Below are positions 17,025 to 26,023 of a DNA stretch of 64,000 nucleotides, one piece after another. Both the position numbers and the translations under genes were made by a program. Source of the DNA: Geodermatophilus poikilotrophus (GTDB lineage: Bacteria; Actinomycetota; Actinomycetes; Mycobacteriales; Geodermatophilaceae); assembly GCF_900111455.1 (NCBI RefSeq), contig NZ_FOIE01000008.1, positions 62,001 through 126,000 of the forward strand. Direction: 5' to 3'. How positions within the stretch are numbered: the first letter of the stretch is position 1; each line of letters starts with the position of its first letter. The notes beneath the pieces are model-generated. The model saw only the letters and a program-made list of their open reading frames with translations. It was not told where the DNA came from and did no database searches.

Positions 17025-17887
17025 GCGACCGGCTCGCCGTCCGCAAGACGTACAAGCTCTACGTCAACGGCGCGTTCCCGCGCTCGGAATCCGGCCGCAC
17101 CTACGAGGTCACCGACGCCAGGGGCGGCTTCCTCGCCAACGCCGCGCAGGCCTCCCGCAAGGACGCCCGGGACGCCGTCGTCGCCGCCCGCACCGCCTTC
17201 GGCAAGTGGTCGGGCGCCACCGCCTACAACCGCGGCCAGGTGCTCTACCGGGTCGCCGAGGTGATGGAGGGGCGGCACGCGCAGTTCTGCGAGGAGGTCG
17301 CCGCCGGCGAGGGTCTGTCGGCGTCCCGGGCGCGGGCCGCCGTCGACGCCGCCGTCGACCGCTGGGTCTGGTACGCCGGGTGGACCGACAAGCTCGGCGC
17401 CGTCCTCGGCGGGGCCAACCCGGTCGCCGGGCCGTACTTCGACTTCTCGCTGCCCGAGCCCACCGGCGTCGTCGCCGTCCTGGCGCCGCAGCGCTCGTCG
17501 CTGCTCGGCCTGGTCAGCGTGCTCGCCCCCGTGCTGGCCGGCGGCAACACCGCCGTCGTCGTCACGTCGCGGACCCGGCCGCTGCCCGCCGTCACCCTCG
17601 GCGAGGTGCTCGCCACCAGCGACGTCCCGGGTGGGGTGGTCAACCTGCTGACCGGGGACGCCGGCGAGATCGGGCCGTGGCTGGCCGAGCACGACGACGT
17701 CGACGCCATCGACCTCACCGGGGCCCCGGCCGACCGCGCCATGGAGCTCGAGCGCCTCGCCGCCGGCAGCATCAAGCGGGTCGTGCGGCCGCCCGCCGAG
17801 GAGCCGGACTGGTCGGCCGACCCGGGGCTGTCCCGGCTGACGCCCTTCCTGGAGACCAAGACCGTCTGGCATCCCATGGGCCTCTGA
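17021..17887 (+). CDS. Short aldehyde dehydrogenase-like protein lacking the catalytic half
   Basis: A 288-residue ALDH-family protein. It contains the N-terminal oligomerisation and NAD-binding portion (KLYVNGAFPRSE near the start; GNTAVVVTS where active enzymes have GNTVVLKPA) but ends after about 260 aligned residues. There is no Cys nucleophile and no conserved Glu in an ELGG motif. It therefore cannot be a standard ALDH by itself. It overlaps the complete ALDH by four bases, so the two are made together, and may serve as a structural or regulatory partner. The gene ends cleanly and looks intact, not frameshifted, and a repeat element begins right after its stop. Confidence 0.75.
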   Translation: MSDRLAVRKTYKLYVNGAFPRSESGRTYEVTDARGGFLANAAQASRKDARDAVVAARTAFGKWSGATAYNRGQVLYRVAEVMEGRHAQFCEEVAAGEGLSASRARAAVDAAVDRWVWYAGWTDKLGAVLGGANPVAGPYFDFSLPEPTGVVAVLAPQRSSLLGLVSVLAPVLAGGNTAVVVTSRTRPLPAVTLGEVLATSDVPGGVVNLLTGDAGEIGPWLAEHDDVDAIDLTGAPADRAMELERLAAGSIKRVVRPPAEEPDWSADPGLSRLTPFLETKTVWHPMGL

Positions 17888-17888
17888 A

Positions 17889-17943
17889 CGGCCCCGTCCA
17901 GAGGCTCGCCGCGAGCTCGCGAGCGGTGGGGAGGACGGGGTCC
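17889..17943 (+). repeat. Covarying stop-codon hairpin element, copy 1
   Basis: Begins one base after the short ALDH stop. Outer arms CCCCGTCC/GGACGGGG, inner arms CTCGCCGC/GCGGTGGG (two G-T pairs), loop GAGCTCGCGA. See finding on the element family. Confidence 0.75.
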
Positions 17944-17952
17944 GTCATCGGG

Positions 17953-17958
17953 CAGGAT
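17953..17958 (+). promoter_or_regulatory. -10-like box CAGGAT before the duplicated acidic protein
   Basis: CAGGAT is followed by six bases and the GTG at 17965. Confidence 0.4.
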
Positions 17959-17964
17959 GGGCGC

Positions 17965-19398
17965 GTGGCCCGGCCCAGCATCGTCCCCATCGCCCTCACC
18001 GTCGACGACCGCACGGGCTTCACCCTGTGGGCCCCGCCGTGGGAGGAGGACGGCGAGGAGTGGCAGGCGTTCCTCGGCACGTCCGAGGGCGACCGGGCCC
18101 GCGTCCACCTCTTCCCGACGCCCGCGGCGCTGGCCGCCTTCTGCCGCACCCGCACCGACCACGACCTCGCCGACCACCCGGTCTGGCCGGTCGTGGTCGG
18201 GCTGGGTGCGGCCGACCTGACGCCTGACGACGACCACCGCTACGACCTCGACGGCGTCTACGACACAGCTGCCGAGAACCCCGACCGGTGGGCCGTCGAG
18301 GAGCTGGCCGCGACCATCGACATCGTCACCCGGCTGGCCGAGTGCCTCGACACGGGCGACGACGAGGACGACGACGAGCTGACCGACCCCGACGACGACC
18401 CCGACGTCGACGACGACATCGAGCTGGAGCGCCGGTCGGGTGGGGACGTGACCCGCGGCGGGGAGTTCGGCGCGCTCGCCGAGCTGGTCTCCCGGCCGGA
18501 GGTCGGGTCGCTCGGGCTCGGCGTCGAGGCCTTCCTCGGCCGCTCCGGCGAGGACGCCTGGGTGGGTGTCGGCGGAGCCCTCGACGACCTGTGGGAGGAC
18601 GTCCTCGAGGAGCTGGGCGCGCACCTGGACTGGACCGGCGGAGGCACGGTCACCATCGAGGACTACCCCTCGGCGGCCGAGGACGACGACGAGGACGACG
18701 AGTTCGAGGACGACGACGACGCCGAGGACGCCGCCCCCGCGACGCGCCCGGCCGGCGGATCGACCGCGGCCTCGGCGGCAGCGGCCGGCGTCAGCACCAT
18801 CGCCCGTCCCGGCCGGATCGCCGCCCCGCCGGCAGAGGTCGCCGAGGCCGCCCGGTTCTGGGAGGCCGTCGGCATCCTGCCGGTGGAGGTGGTCGTGCCG
18901 GAGGGCTCCGGCGTCACGCTGCGCTGCTACGTCGACGACCGGGCCCGCTTCCTCGGCCGGGACGGCGAGGTGTTCCTGTTCGCCTCCCCCGCCGACCTCA
19001 CCCGCTTCTGCCGCGGGGACGAGACCCACGACCTCACCGAGATCGCCTCCTGGCCGGAGGTCGCCGACACCGACACCCGGCCGCTGCCGGCCGACCAGGA
19101 CCGCTACGACCTCACCGAGCTCACCGAGGTGCTCGCCGAGGTCGCCGGCGGCGCGGCCGGGCTGGTCGACCACCGCGTCCTCGCCCAGCAGGTCGAGGGC
19201 GTCCGCGACGTCGCCGAGTACGCCGGGCTCACCCGCGTCGACGAGCTGCTGCGCCCGGACGCCCCGCTCGGCCAGGCGGTGGCGCGCGGCGAGCGGCAGC
19301 CCGACGCCCCGCTGCGGGCCGAGGACGCCGCGGTGCTGCGCCCGGACTGGGACGAGGTCGTCACCGAGGTCAGCCGGGCGCTGGTCTTCCGCGACTGA
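17965..19398 (+). CDS. Acidic two-repeat protein of unknown function
   Basis: A 477-residue soluble protein with no recognised catalytic motif. It holds two copies of a ~50-residue unit. The first (about 47-100) has VHLFPTPAALAAFC, HDL, W and RYDL; the second (about 336-386) has VFLFASPADLTRFC, HDL, W and RYDL at nearly identical spacings. Between them lie two highly acidic stretches (about 130-155 and 238-255) rich in Asp and Glu. Homologues in related genomes are, as I recall, sometimes labelled primosomal protein, which nothing in this sequence supports. The GTG at 17965 follows a -10-like box by six bases. It sits between the deoC operon and a convergent DEAD-box helicase. Confidence 0.7.
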   Translation: MARPSIVPIALTVDDRTGFTLWAPPWEEDGEEWQAFLGTSEGDRARVHLFPTPAALAAFCRTRTDHDLADHPVWPVVVGLGAADLTPDDDHRYDLDGVYDTAAENPDRWAVEELAATIDIVTRLAECLDTGDDEDDDELTDPDDDPDVDDDIELERRSGGDVTRGGEFGALAELVSRPEVGSLGLGVEAFLGRSGEDAWVGVGGALDDLWEDVLEELGAHLDWTGGGTVTIEDYPSAAEDDDEDDEFEDDDDAEDAAPATRPAGGSTAASAAAAGVSTIARPGRIAAPPAEVAEAARFWEAVGILPVEVVVPEGSGVTLRCYVDDRARFLGRDGEVFLFASPADLTRFCRGDETHDLTEIASWPEVADTDTRPLPADQDRYDLTELTEVLAEVAGGAAGLVDHRVLAQQVEGVRDVAEYAGLTRVDELLRPDAPLGQAVARGERQPDAPLRAEDAAVLRPDWDEVVTEVSRALVFRD

Positions 19399-19525
19399 CG
19401 GAGGGCTCCCGCTCGCCGACCGCCCGCAGGCCCGCGGCGGGGCCCCGAGGGAGGCCGCCGTCCTCCGGTCACCCCACCCCTGGGTCGGTGGGATCGCAGG
19501 GGGCACGTCACACGCACCACGAACG

Positions 19526-19563
19526 GCAGCGGCCGGCCCCGGGGATCCGGGACCGGCCGCTGC
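19526..19563. terminator. Bidirectional hairpin between convergent genes
   Basis: GCAGCGGCCGG pairs perfectly with CCGGCCGCTGC (the match continues with one mismatch) around a short loop. It lies between the acidic protein (plus, ends 19398) and the helicase (minus, ends 19579). Confidence 0.6.
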
Positions 19564-19578
19564 TCCGTGGATCGGTGC

Positions 19579-21081
19579 TCAGTCGGCGGCGGGCCGCCGG
19601 CCCTGACCGCGGTACGAGCTGGGACGACGCTCGCCGTAGGGGCGGTCGCCGTTCCCGCGGGAACGCTCGCCGTACGGCCGCTCACCGAACGCCGGACGGT
19701 CGCCGTCCCGGCGCGGCCGCTCCCCGTGGGGACGGCGCGGCCGGTCACCGTCGCGGCGCGGGCGCTCGCCGTCCCGGCGGGGACGCCGGCCGCCCGGGCC
19801 GCCGGAGGGACGCCGGGACTCGCGCACCGGGCGCTCCACCGGCTCGACGTGCACGCCGCTGGCGACGAGCTCGGCGATCGGGGCGTCGCCCGGACGGACC
19901 CGGGAGACCACGGGCTCCACCTTGGCCTGGCGGAACCGGCGCTTGGCCTGGCCCACCTGGTCGGGCAGCAGCAGCGAGACCACGACACCGCCGGCGCCGG
20001 CGCGGGCGGTGCGGCCCGAGCGGTGCAGGTAGGTCTTGTGGTCCGCCGGCGGGTCGTAGTGCAGCACCAGCGAGACGTCGTCGACGTGGATGCCGCGGGC
20101 GGCGACGTCGGTGGCGACCAGCACCGGGCTGCGGGCGTCGGTGAACTCCTCCAACGCCCGGCGGCGGGCACCCTGCGGCAGTCCGCCGTGGATGGCCTCG
20201 GCCTTGATGCCCGCGGCCTGCAGGTTGCCGGCGAGCCGGTCGGCGCCGAGCTGGGTGCGCACGAAGATGAGCGTGCGGCCCGGCCGGGCGGCCAGCTGCT
20301 CGGTCACCGGCACCTTGTCGCGGAAGGCGAGGCTGTAGGCCAGGTGCTCGGCCGGCGGGGCGTCGTCCCCGGCGCGCTTGACCTCGTGCCGGGCCGGGTC
20401 CTTGAGGTAGCGGCGCACCAGCGTGTCCACCTCGCCGTCCAGCGTGGCCGAGAACAGCAGCCGCTGGGCGTCGGGGCGGGTCTGGTCGAGCAGCTCCTGC
20501 ACGACCGGCAGGAAGCCGAGGTCGGACATGAAGTCGGCCTCGTCGATGACGGTCACGGAGACCTCGTCGAGGGTGACCTCGCCCTGGCCGATGAGGTCCT
20601 GCAGCCGGCCGGGGGTGGCGATGACGGCGTCCACGCCGCGGCGCAGCTGCTGGATCTGCCGGTACATCGAGGCACCGCCGTAGACGGTGGTCAGCTGGAC
20701 GCCGATGGACTGCCCCAGCGGCGACAGGTTGTCGAACACCTGCTGGGCCAGCTCGCGCGTCGGCACGAGGACCAGCGCGCGCGGAGCACGCGGGCCCCGC
20801 CGGGCGGTCTCGCCCAGGCGGGCGAGCAGCGGCAGGCCGAAAGCCAGCGTCTTGCCCGAGCCGGTGGCGGCCTTGCCCAGCACGTCGCGCCCGGCGAGGG
20901 CGTCGGGCAGGGCGGAGGCCTGGATGGCGAAGGGGTGCCGGATGTCGCGCCGCTCGAGCGCGGTCACCAGCTGCTGGGGCAGGCCCAGCTGGGCGAAGGT
21001 CGGGCCGCTCGGCTCGGCGGGGACCTCGACCTCGGTGATCTCAGGGGTGGTCTGGACGTCGACAGTGTCGAACGTGGTCAT
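19579..21081 (-). CDS. DEAD-box ATP-dependent RNA helicase
   Basis: A 500-residue RNA helicase. Motifs are intact and in order: AATGSGKT (71-78), PTREL (107-111), TPGR (156-159), DEAD (180-183), SAT (211-213) and HRSGRTAR (353-360). After about residue 425 it becomes an Arg/Gly/Asp/Glu-rich tail with repeated RRDGERP and RRDGDRP units and GERPYGE variants, a typical low-complexity RNA-binding extension. It would act in ribosome assembly or mRNA turnover. The open frame extends 25 codons upstream, but the ATG at 21081 is where similarity begins. Long leader sequence (21082-21300) separates it from add; no structured element was recognised there. Confidence 0.9.
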   Translation of the reverse strand: MTTFDTVDVQTTPEITEVEVPAEPSGPTFAQLGLPQQLVTALERRDIRHPFAIQASALPDALAGRDVLGKAATGSGKTLAFGLPLLARLGETARRGPRAPRALVLVPTRELAQQVFDNLSPLGQSIGVQLTTVYGGASMYRQIQQLRRGVDAVIATPGRLQDLIGQGEVTLDEVSVTVIDEADFMSDLGFLPVVQELLDQTRPDAQRLLFSATLDGEVDTLVRRYLKDPARHEVKRAGDDAPPAEHLAYSLAFRDKVPVTEQLAARPGRTLIFVRTQLGADRLAGNLQAAGIKAEAIHGGLPQGARRRALEEFTDARSPVLVATDVAARGIHVDDVSLVLHYDPPADHKTYLHRSGRTARAGAGGVVVSLLLPDQVGQAKRRFRQAKVEPVVSRVRPGDAPIAELVASGVHVEPVERPVRESRRPSGGPGGRRPRRDGERPRRDGDRPRRPHGERPRRDGDRPAFGERPYGERSRGNGDRPYGERRPSSYRGQGRRPAAD

Positions 21082-21313
21082 GCGGGTGTGGGACTCCGAT
21101 GCTTCTCGGCGCGCGTCCCGTGGTGGTGCGCGGACACCGTCGATCGGCGTCCTCACTGGCGATCACGACGTCAGGAGACGCTGCGGATCTGCACGGATGC
21201 GCTTCTGCCCGGACGGACCGTCCGGAGAGGATGACCGGCGACTGCCGGTACACCTACCGTAGCAGCGCAGGTCGAGCCGGGATTCCCGCGATCGGGGGTG
21301 GCCCCCGCCACGC

Positions 21314-22390
21314 TCAGCCGCGCAGCGCCGCGTACCCCGGGCGGACGACGTCGGCCAGCAGCCGGGCCCGCTCCTCGTCGGTCAGGAAGGCGGCGGCCAC
21401 CGCCCGCTCGGTCACCGTCCGGACGTCGTCCCAGCCCCAGCCGAACGCGCCGGCCACGTCGGTGAGCTCGCTGGTGACCGAGACGCCGCTCATCAGCCGG
21501 TTGTCGGTGTTGACGGTGACCGCGAAGCCCAGCCGGTGCAGCCGGTCGACCGGGTGCCCGGCCAGCGACGGGTAGGCGCCGGTCTGCACGTTGGACGACG
21601 GCGCGACCTCCAGCGGCACCCGCGCGTCGAGGACCCGCTGCGCCACCGGCCCGAGGGTGCCGTCCTCGGCGACCTCGTCGGCGATGCGCACGCCGTGGCC
21701 GAGCCGCTCGGCGCGGGCGCCGTCGAGTGCTGCGACGATGCTGTCGACGCCGGCCGCCTCGCCGGCGTGCACGGTGCGGTGCGCGCCGGCACGGTCCAGC
21801 AGCGCGATGGCCGACGGGTGCCGGTCGGGCGGGAAGCCGATCTCCGGGCCGGCCAGGTCGAAGCCGACCACCCCGGCGTCGCGGTGGCGGACCACCAGGC
21901 CGGCGACCTCGTCCCAGCGGTCGTTCTGCCGCATGGCGCACAGCAGCGTGCCGACGGTGATCGGCGTGCCCTGGGCCGCGGCCTCGGCGCCGCCCTTCGC
22001 GAAGCCGTCGAGGATCGCCTCGACGGCCTCCTCGATCGGCGTGCCCCCCTCGGTGAGCAGCTCGGGCGCCATGCGGACCTCGGCGTACACGACGCCGTCG
22101 GCGGCCAGGTCGAGGGCGCACTCGCGGGCCACCCGGCTGACCGCCTCGGGTCGTTGCATCACCGCGACGGTGTGCGCGAAGGTCTCCAGGTAGCGCACCA
22201 GCGAGCCGGAGTCGGCGGCCTGCCGGAACCAGCGGCCCAGCTCCTCGGCGTCGTCCGCCGGGAGGTCCCGGTAGCCGGCCTCTTCGGCGAGCTCGAGCAC
22301 CGTCTGCGGCCGCAGCCCGCCGTCCAGGTGGTCGTGCAGCAGCACCTTCGGCGCGCGGCGGATCGAGTCGGCGTTCAGCGGTGCGGGCAC
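21314..22390 (-). CDS. add: Adenosine deaminase
   Basis: A 358-residue zinc hydrolase converting adenosine and deoxyadenosine to inosine and deoxyinosine. The N-terminal metal motif LLHDHLDGG (17-25, His19 and His21), a central HAGEA, LGHGVRI and a C-terminal VNTDNRLM (the SLNTDDP equivalent) are all present. The pattern is very close to the mycobacterial enzyme as I remember it. The GTG at 22390 gives the expected short N-terminus and is six bases after a weak -10-like GAGAAT; the longer open frame upstream is unsupported. The inosine product is a substrate for PunA. Confidence 0.9.
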   Translation of the reverse strand: MPAPLNADSIRRAPKVLLHDHLDGGLRPQTVLELAEEAGYRDLPADDAEELGRWFRQAADSGSLVRYLETFAHTVAVMQRPEAVSRVARECALDLAADGVVYAEVRMAPELLTEGGTPIEEAVEAILDGFAKGGAEAAAQGTPITVGTLLCAMRQNDRWDEVAGLVVRHRDAGVVGFDLAGPEIGFPPDRHPSAIALLDRAGAHRTVHAGEAAGVDSIVAALDGARAERLGHGVRIADEVAEDGTLGPVAQRVLDARVPLEVAPSSNVQTGAYPSLAGHPVDRLHRLGFAVTVNTDNRLMSGVSVTSELTDVAGAFGWGWDDVRTVTERAVAAAFLTDEERARLLADVVRPGYAALRG

Positions 22391-22434
22391 CTCCCCATTC
22401 TCGTCAGCGGCGCGCGCCGGCTTGAGCCGGGGAC

Positions 22435-23253
22435 TCAGCCCTCGCGGTCCTGCCAGCGGAAGGTCACCGCGCAGAGCACGAGCCCGGCGACGCACCAGAG
22501 GCCCAGCACCAGCGCCACGGTGCCGAGCTCCCACGACCCGGCCGGCTCGCGGGCGGCCAGCGCGTCGGGGAGGAACACCGAGCGCAGCCCCTGGGCCAGC
22601 CACTTCACCGGGAAGACGGCGGCCACGTCCTGCAGCCAGCCGGGCACCTGGTCGAAGGGCATGAAGACGCCGGAGACGAACTCGATCACCAGCGCGATGG
22701 GGGTGACCGTCGCCGACGCCGACCGGCCGTTGCGGGCCAGCGTCGACACCACGATGCCCAGCAGGGTGCACGCGGCGGCGCCGAGCACCGACACCCAGGC
22801 GAAGGTCAGCCAGTCGGTGCCCGAGGGCAGGTCGATGCCGTAGACGAGGACGCCGACCAGCACCAGCAGCGCGATGGTCGCGACCGCCACCGCGAGCACC
22901 TGCACGACCTTGCCGGCGAAGTAGGCGCTGGCCGGCATCGGCGTCCCGCGGAGGCTCTTCAGCGTGCCGTCGGAGCGCTCGCCGGCGATGTGGATCGCCA
23001 TGTTCTGCAGACTGGCCCCGACGATGCCCGCGGTGATCACCCCGGCCATGAAGTACTGCGGGAAGTCGACCCCGGCGCCGAGGTCGTAGTCGAGCACCGC
23101 GCCCAGGCCCAGCAGCAGGATCACCGGGAAGACGAGGGTGAAGACCACCGACTCCCGCTGCCGGAAGAACTCCTTGAGCTCGACGCCGGCGCGGGTCAGG
23201 CAGACCCGGCCGAGCGGGGGCAGCGCAGCGCGCTCCGGGGCGGTGGTGGTCAC
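22435..23253 (-). CDS. ABC-2 type transporter permease
   Basis: A 272-residue membrane protein with six predicted helices, of the ABC-2 (DrrB/NodJ-like) class. An N-terminal cytoplasmic segment (KEFFRQRESVVFTLVFPVI) leads into the first helix, and the conserved EXFXRTL-type region appears as ERSDGTLKSLRGTPM (about 93-107). With the ATPase encoded just upstream it should form an exporter for drugs, lipids or other hydrophobic substrates; the substrate is unknown. Its GTG start at 23253 overlaps the stop of the ATPase gene by four bases. Confidence 0.85.
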   Translation of the reverse strand: MTTTAPERAALPPLGRVCLTRAGVELKEFFRQRESVVFTLVFPVILLLGLGAVLDYDLGAGVDFPQYFMAGVITAGIVGASLQNMAIHIAGERSDGTLKSLRGTPMPASAYFAGKVVQVLAVAVATIALLVLVGVLVYGIDLPSGTDWLTFAWVSVLGAAACTLLGIVVSTLARNGRSASATVTPIALVIEFVSGVFMPFDQVPGWLQDVAAVFPVKWLAQGLRSVFLPDALAAREPAGSWELGTVALVLGLWCVAGLVLCAVTFRWQDREG

Positions 23254-24224
23254 GACGACACCCCCTGGCTCCGCTCGGCTCCTCGCCGACCGACGGCCGC
23301 TGCGGTGCCCCCTCCCTCGGGGACCTGTCCGATCATCTTCAGGTAGACGTCCTCGAGCGTGGGCCGGGCGACGGTCAGGTCGGGCACCTCGCCGGGGAAG
23401 CGGGCGGCGAGCTCCCGCACGAACGCGGTCGGCGTCGCGGTCTCGGCGGAGCGCCGGACGCCGTCCTCGGTCCAGCTGACGACGGCGGGTGCGGTGCCCC
23501 GCCCACCCAGTGCGGCGGGGACGGCCACCTCGGCGAGCTGGCCGCGCGCGAGGACGCCGACCCGGTCGGCCAGCGCCTCGGCCTCGTCGAGGTAGTGCGT
23601 GGTGAGCAGCATCGTGGTGCCCAGGTCGCGCAGCGAGCGGATCAGCGCCCAGAACTGCCGCCGCGCCTCGGGGTCGAAGCCGGTGGTCGGCTCGTCGAGG
23701 AAGAGCAGCCGCGGCCGGCCGACGATGCCCAGCGCCACGTCCAGCCGCCGGCGCTGACCCCCGGACAGGGTGCGGCCGCGCGCCCCCGCCTCGGCGGTGA
23801 GCCCGACCAGCTCCATCACCTCGTCGGGGTCGCGCGGCTCGGCGTAGTAGGACGCCCGCGCCTTCAGCAGCTCGCGGACCGACAGCTGGCTGTCCCCCGC
23901 GCCGGACTGCAGCACGATGCCCAGCTGCGCCCTCCAGCGCCGTCCGCCCCGGGCCGGGTCCACGCCGAGGACGCGCACGTCGCCGCCGTCCCGCTTCCGG
24001 TAGCCCTCCAGCACCTCGACGGTGGTGGTCTTGCCGGCGCCGTTGGGGCCCAGCAGCGCGAAGATCTCGCCGCGCCGGATGTCGAGGTCCAGGCCGTCGA
24101 CGGCGGCGCGGTCGCCGTAGCGCTTCACCAGGCCGCGGACGGAGATGGCGGCGTCCGGGTCAGGCTCGCTCCCGGGTCCCGCCGCGAGCGTGCGGGTGGT
24201 GGGGAGGAGGGAGTCCTTCTGCAC
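23250..24224 (-). CDS. ABC transporter ATP-binding protein (DrrA-like)
   Basis: A 324-residue ATPase with Walker A GPNGAGKT (59-66), signature LSGGQ (153-157) and Walker B LFLDEP (174-179), followed by TTHYLDEAEALADR. A ~90-residue C-terminal extension ending near TLEDVYLKMIGQ is typical of the DrrA exporter class. It powers the ABC-2 permease with which it overlaps. The GTG at 24224 was chosen because it follows a -10-like CACTGT by six bases; an open frame extends further upstream without support. A 13-base palindrome covers that box and may be a repressor site. Confidence 0.85.
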   Translation of the reverse strand: MQKDSLLPTTRTLAAGPGSEPDPDAAISVRGLVKRYGDRAAVDGLDLDIRRGEIFALLGPNGAGKTTTVEVLEGYRKRDGGDVRVLGVDPARGGRRWRAQLGIVLQSGAGDSQLSVRELLKARASYYAEPRDPDEVMELVGLTAEAGARGRTLSGGQRRRLDVALGIVGRPRLLFLDEPTTGFDPEARRQFWALIRSLRDLGTTMLLTTHYLDEAEALADRVGVLARGQLAEVAVPAALGGRGTAPAVVSWTEDGVRRSAETATPTAFVRELAARFPGEVPDLTVARPTLEDVYLKMIGQVPEGGGTAAAVGRRGAERSQGVSS

Positions 24225-24226
24225 GA

Positions 24227-24239
24227 GGACACAGTGTCC
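24227..24239. promoter_or_regulatory. Perfect palindrome GGACACAGTGTCC over the ABC-exporter promoter
   Basis: Six-base arms with a one-base centre, placed two bases before the proposed GTG and overlapping the candidate -10 hexamer. Position and symmetry suit a TetR- or MarR-type operator; no regulator gene is adjacent. Confidence 0.45.
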
Positions 24240-24344
24240 CCGGCCGGTCGGGAGGAGCGCGTCCACCCCTCCCCCGGCTGCGACGGACGGGATGCCCCAC
24301 CTGCCGACGACCACGGCCAGGACGGGCGGGCCGCCGGGCCGGGC

Positions 24345-25618
<1,274 letters not shown>

Positions 25619-25622
<4 letters not shown>

Positions 25623-26023
25623 CGAGCCGCCTTCTCCAGGTCGTCGGGCCCGAAGGCGTCGGGCAGCACCTCGCGCATCGGCACGATCCCCAGCGACACC
25701 GTCTCGATGAGCATCTCCGGGCCGCCGTGCTCCCACAGCAGCTGCCGGCACCGCCCGCAGGGCATGAGCGGCTGCCCGTCGCCGCCGACGCAGGCCACCG
25801 CCACCAGCCGGCCGCCGCCGGTGCGGGCGAGGTCGCTGACCATCCCGCACTCGGCGCACAGGCCCAGCCCGTAGCTGGCGTTCTCCACGTTGCAGCCGGT
25901 CACCACGCGGCCGTCGTCCACCAGCCCGGCGACGCCCACCGGGAACCGGGAGTACGGCGCGTAGGCGTGCGTCATGGCCTCCCGAGCGGCCGCGCGCAGC
26001 GCCTCCCAGTCAGGGTCACCCAC
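25619..26023 (-). CDS. cdd: Cytidine deaminase
   Basis: A 134-residue homotetrameric-type zinc deaminase converting cytidine and deoxycytidine to uridine and deoxyuridine. The catalytic CAE (Cys56 zinc ligand, Glu58 proton shuttle) and PCGRC (zinc ligands Cys89 and Cys92) are intact, and CNVENASYG (44-52) is the substrate-binding segment. GTG start at 26023 shares one base with the stop of the upstream permease gene. Uridine from this step feeds uridine/thymidine phosphorolysis and then Upp. Confidence 0.94.
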
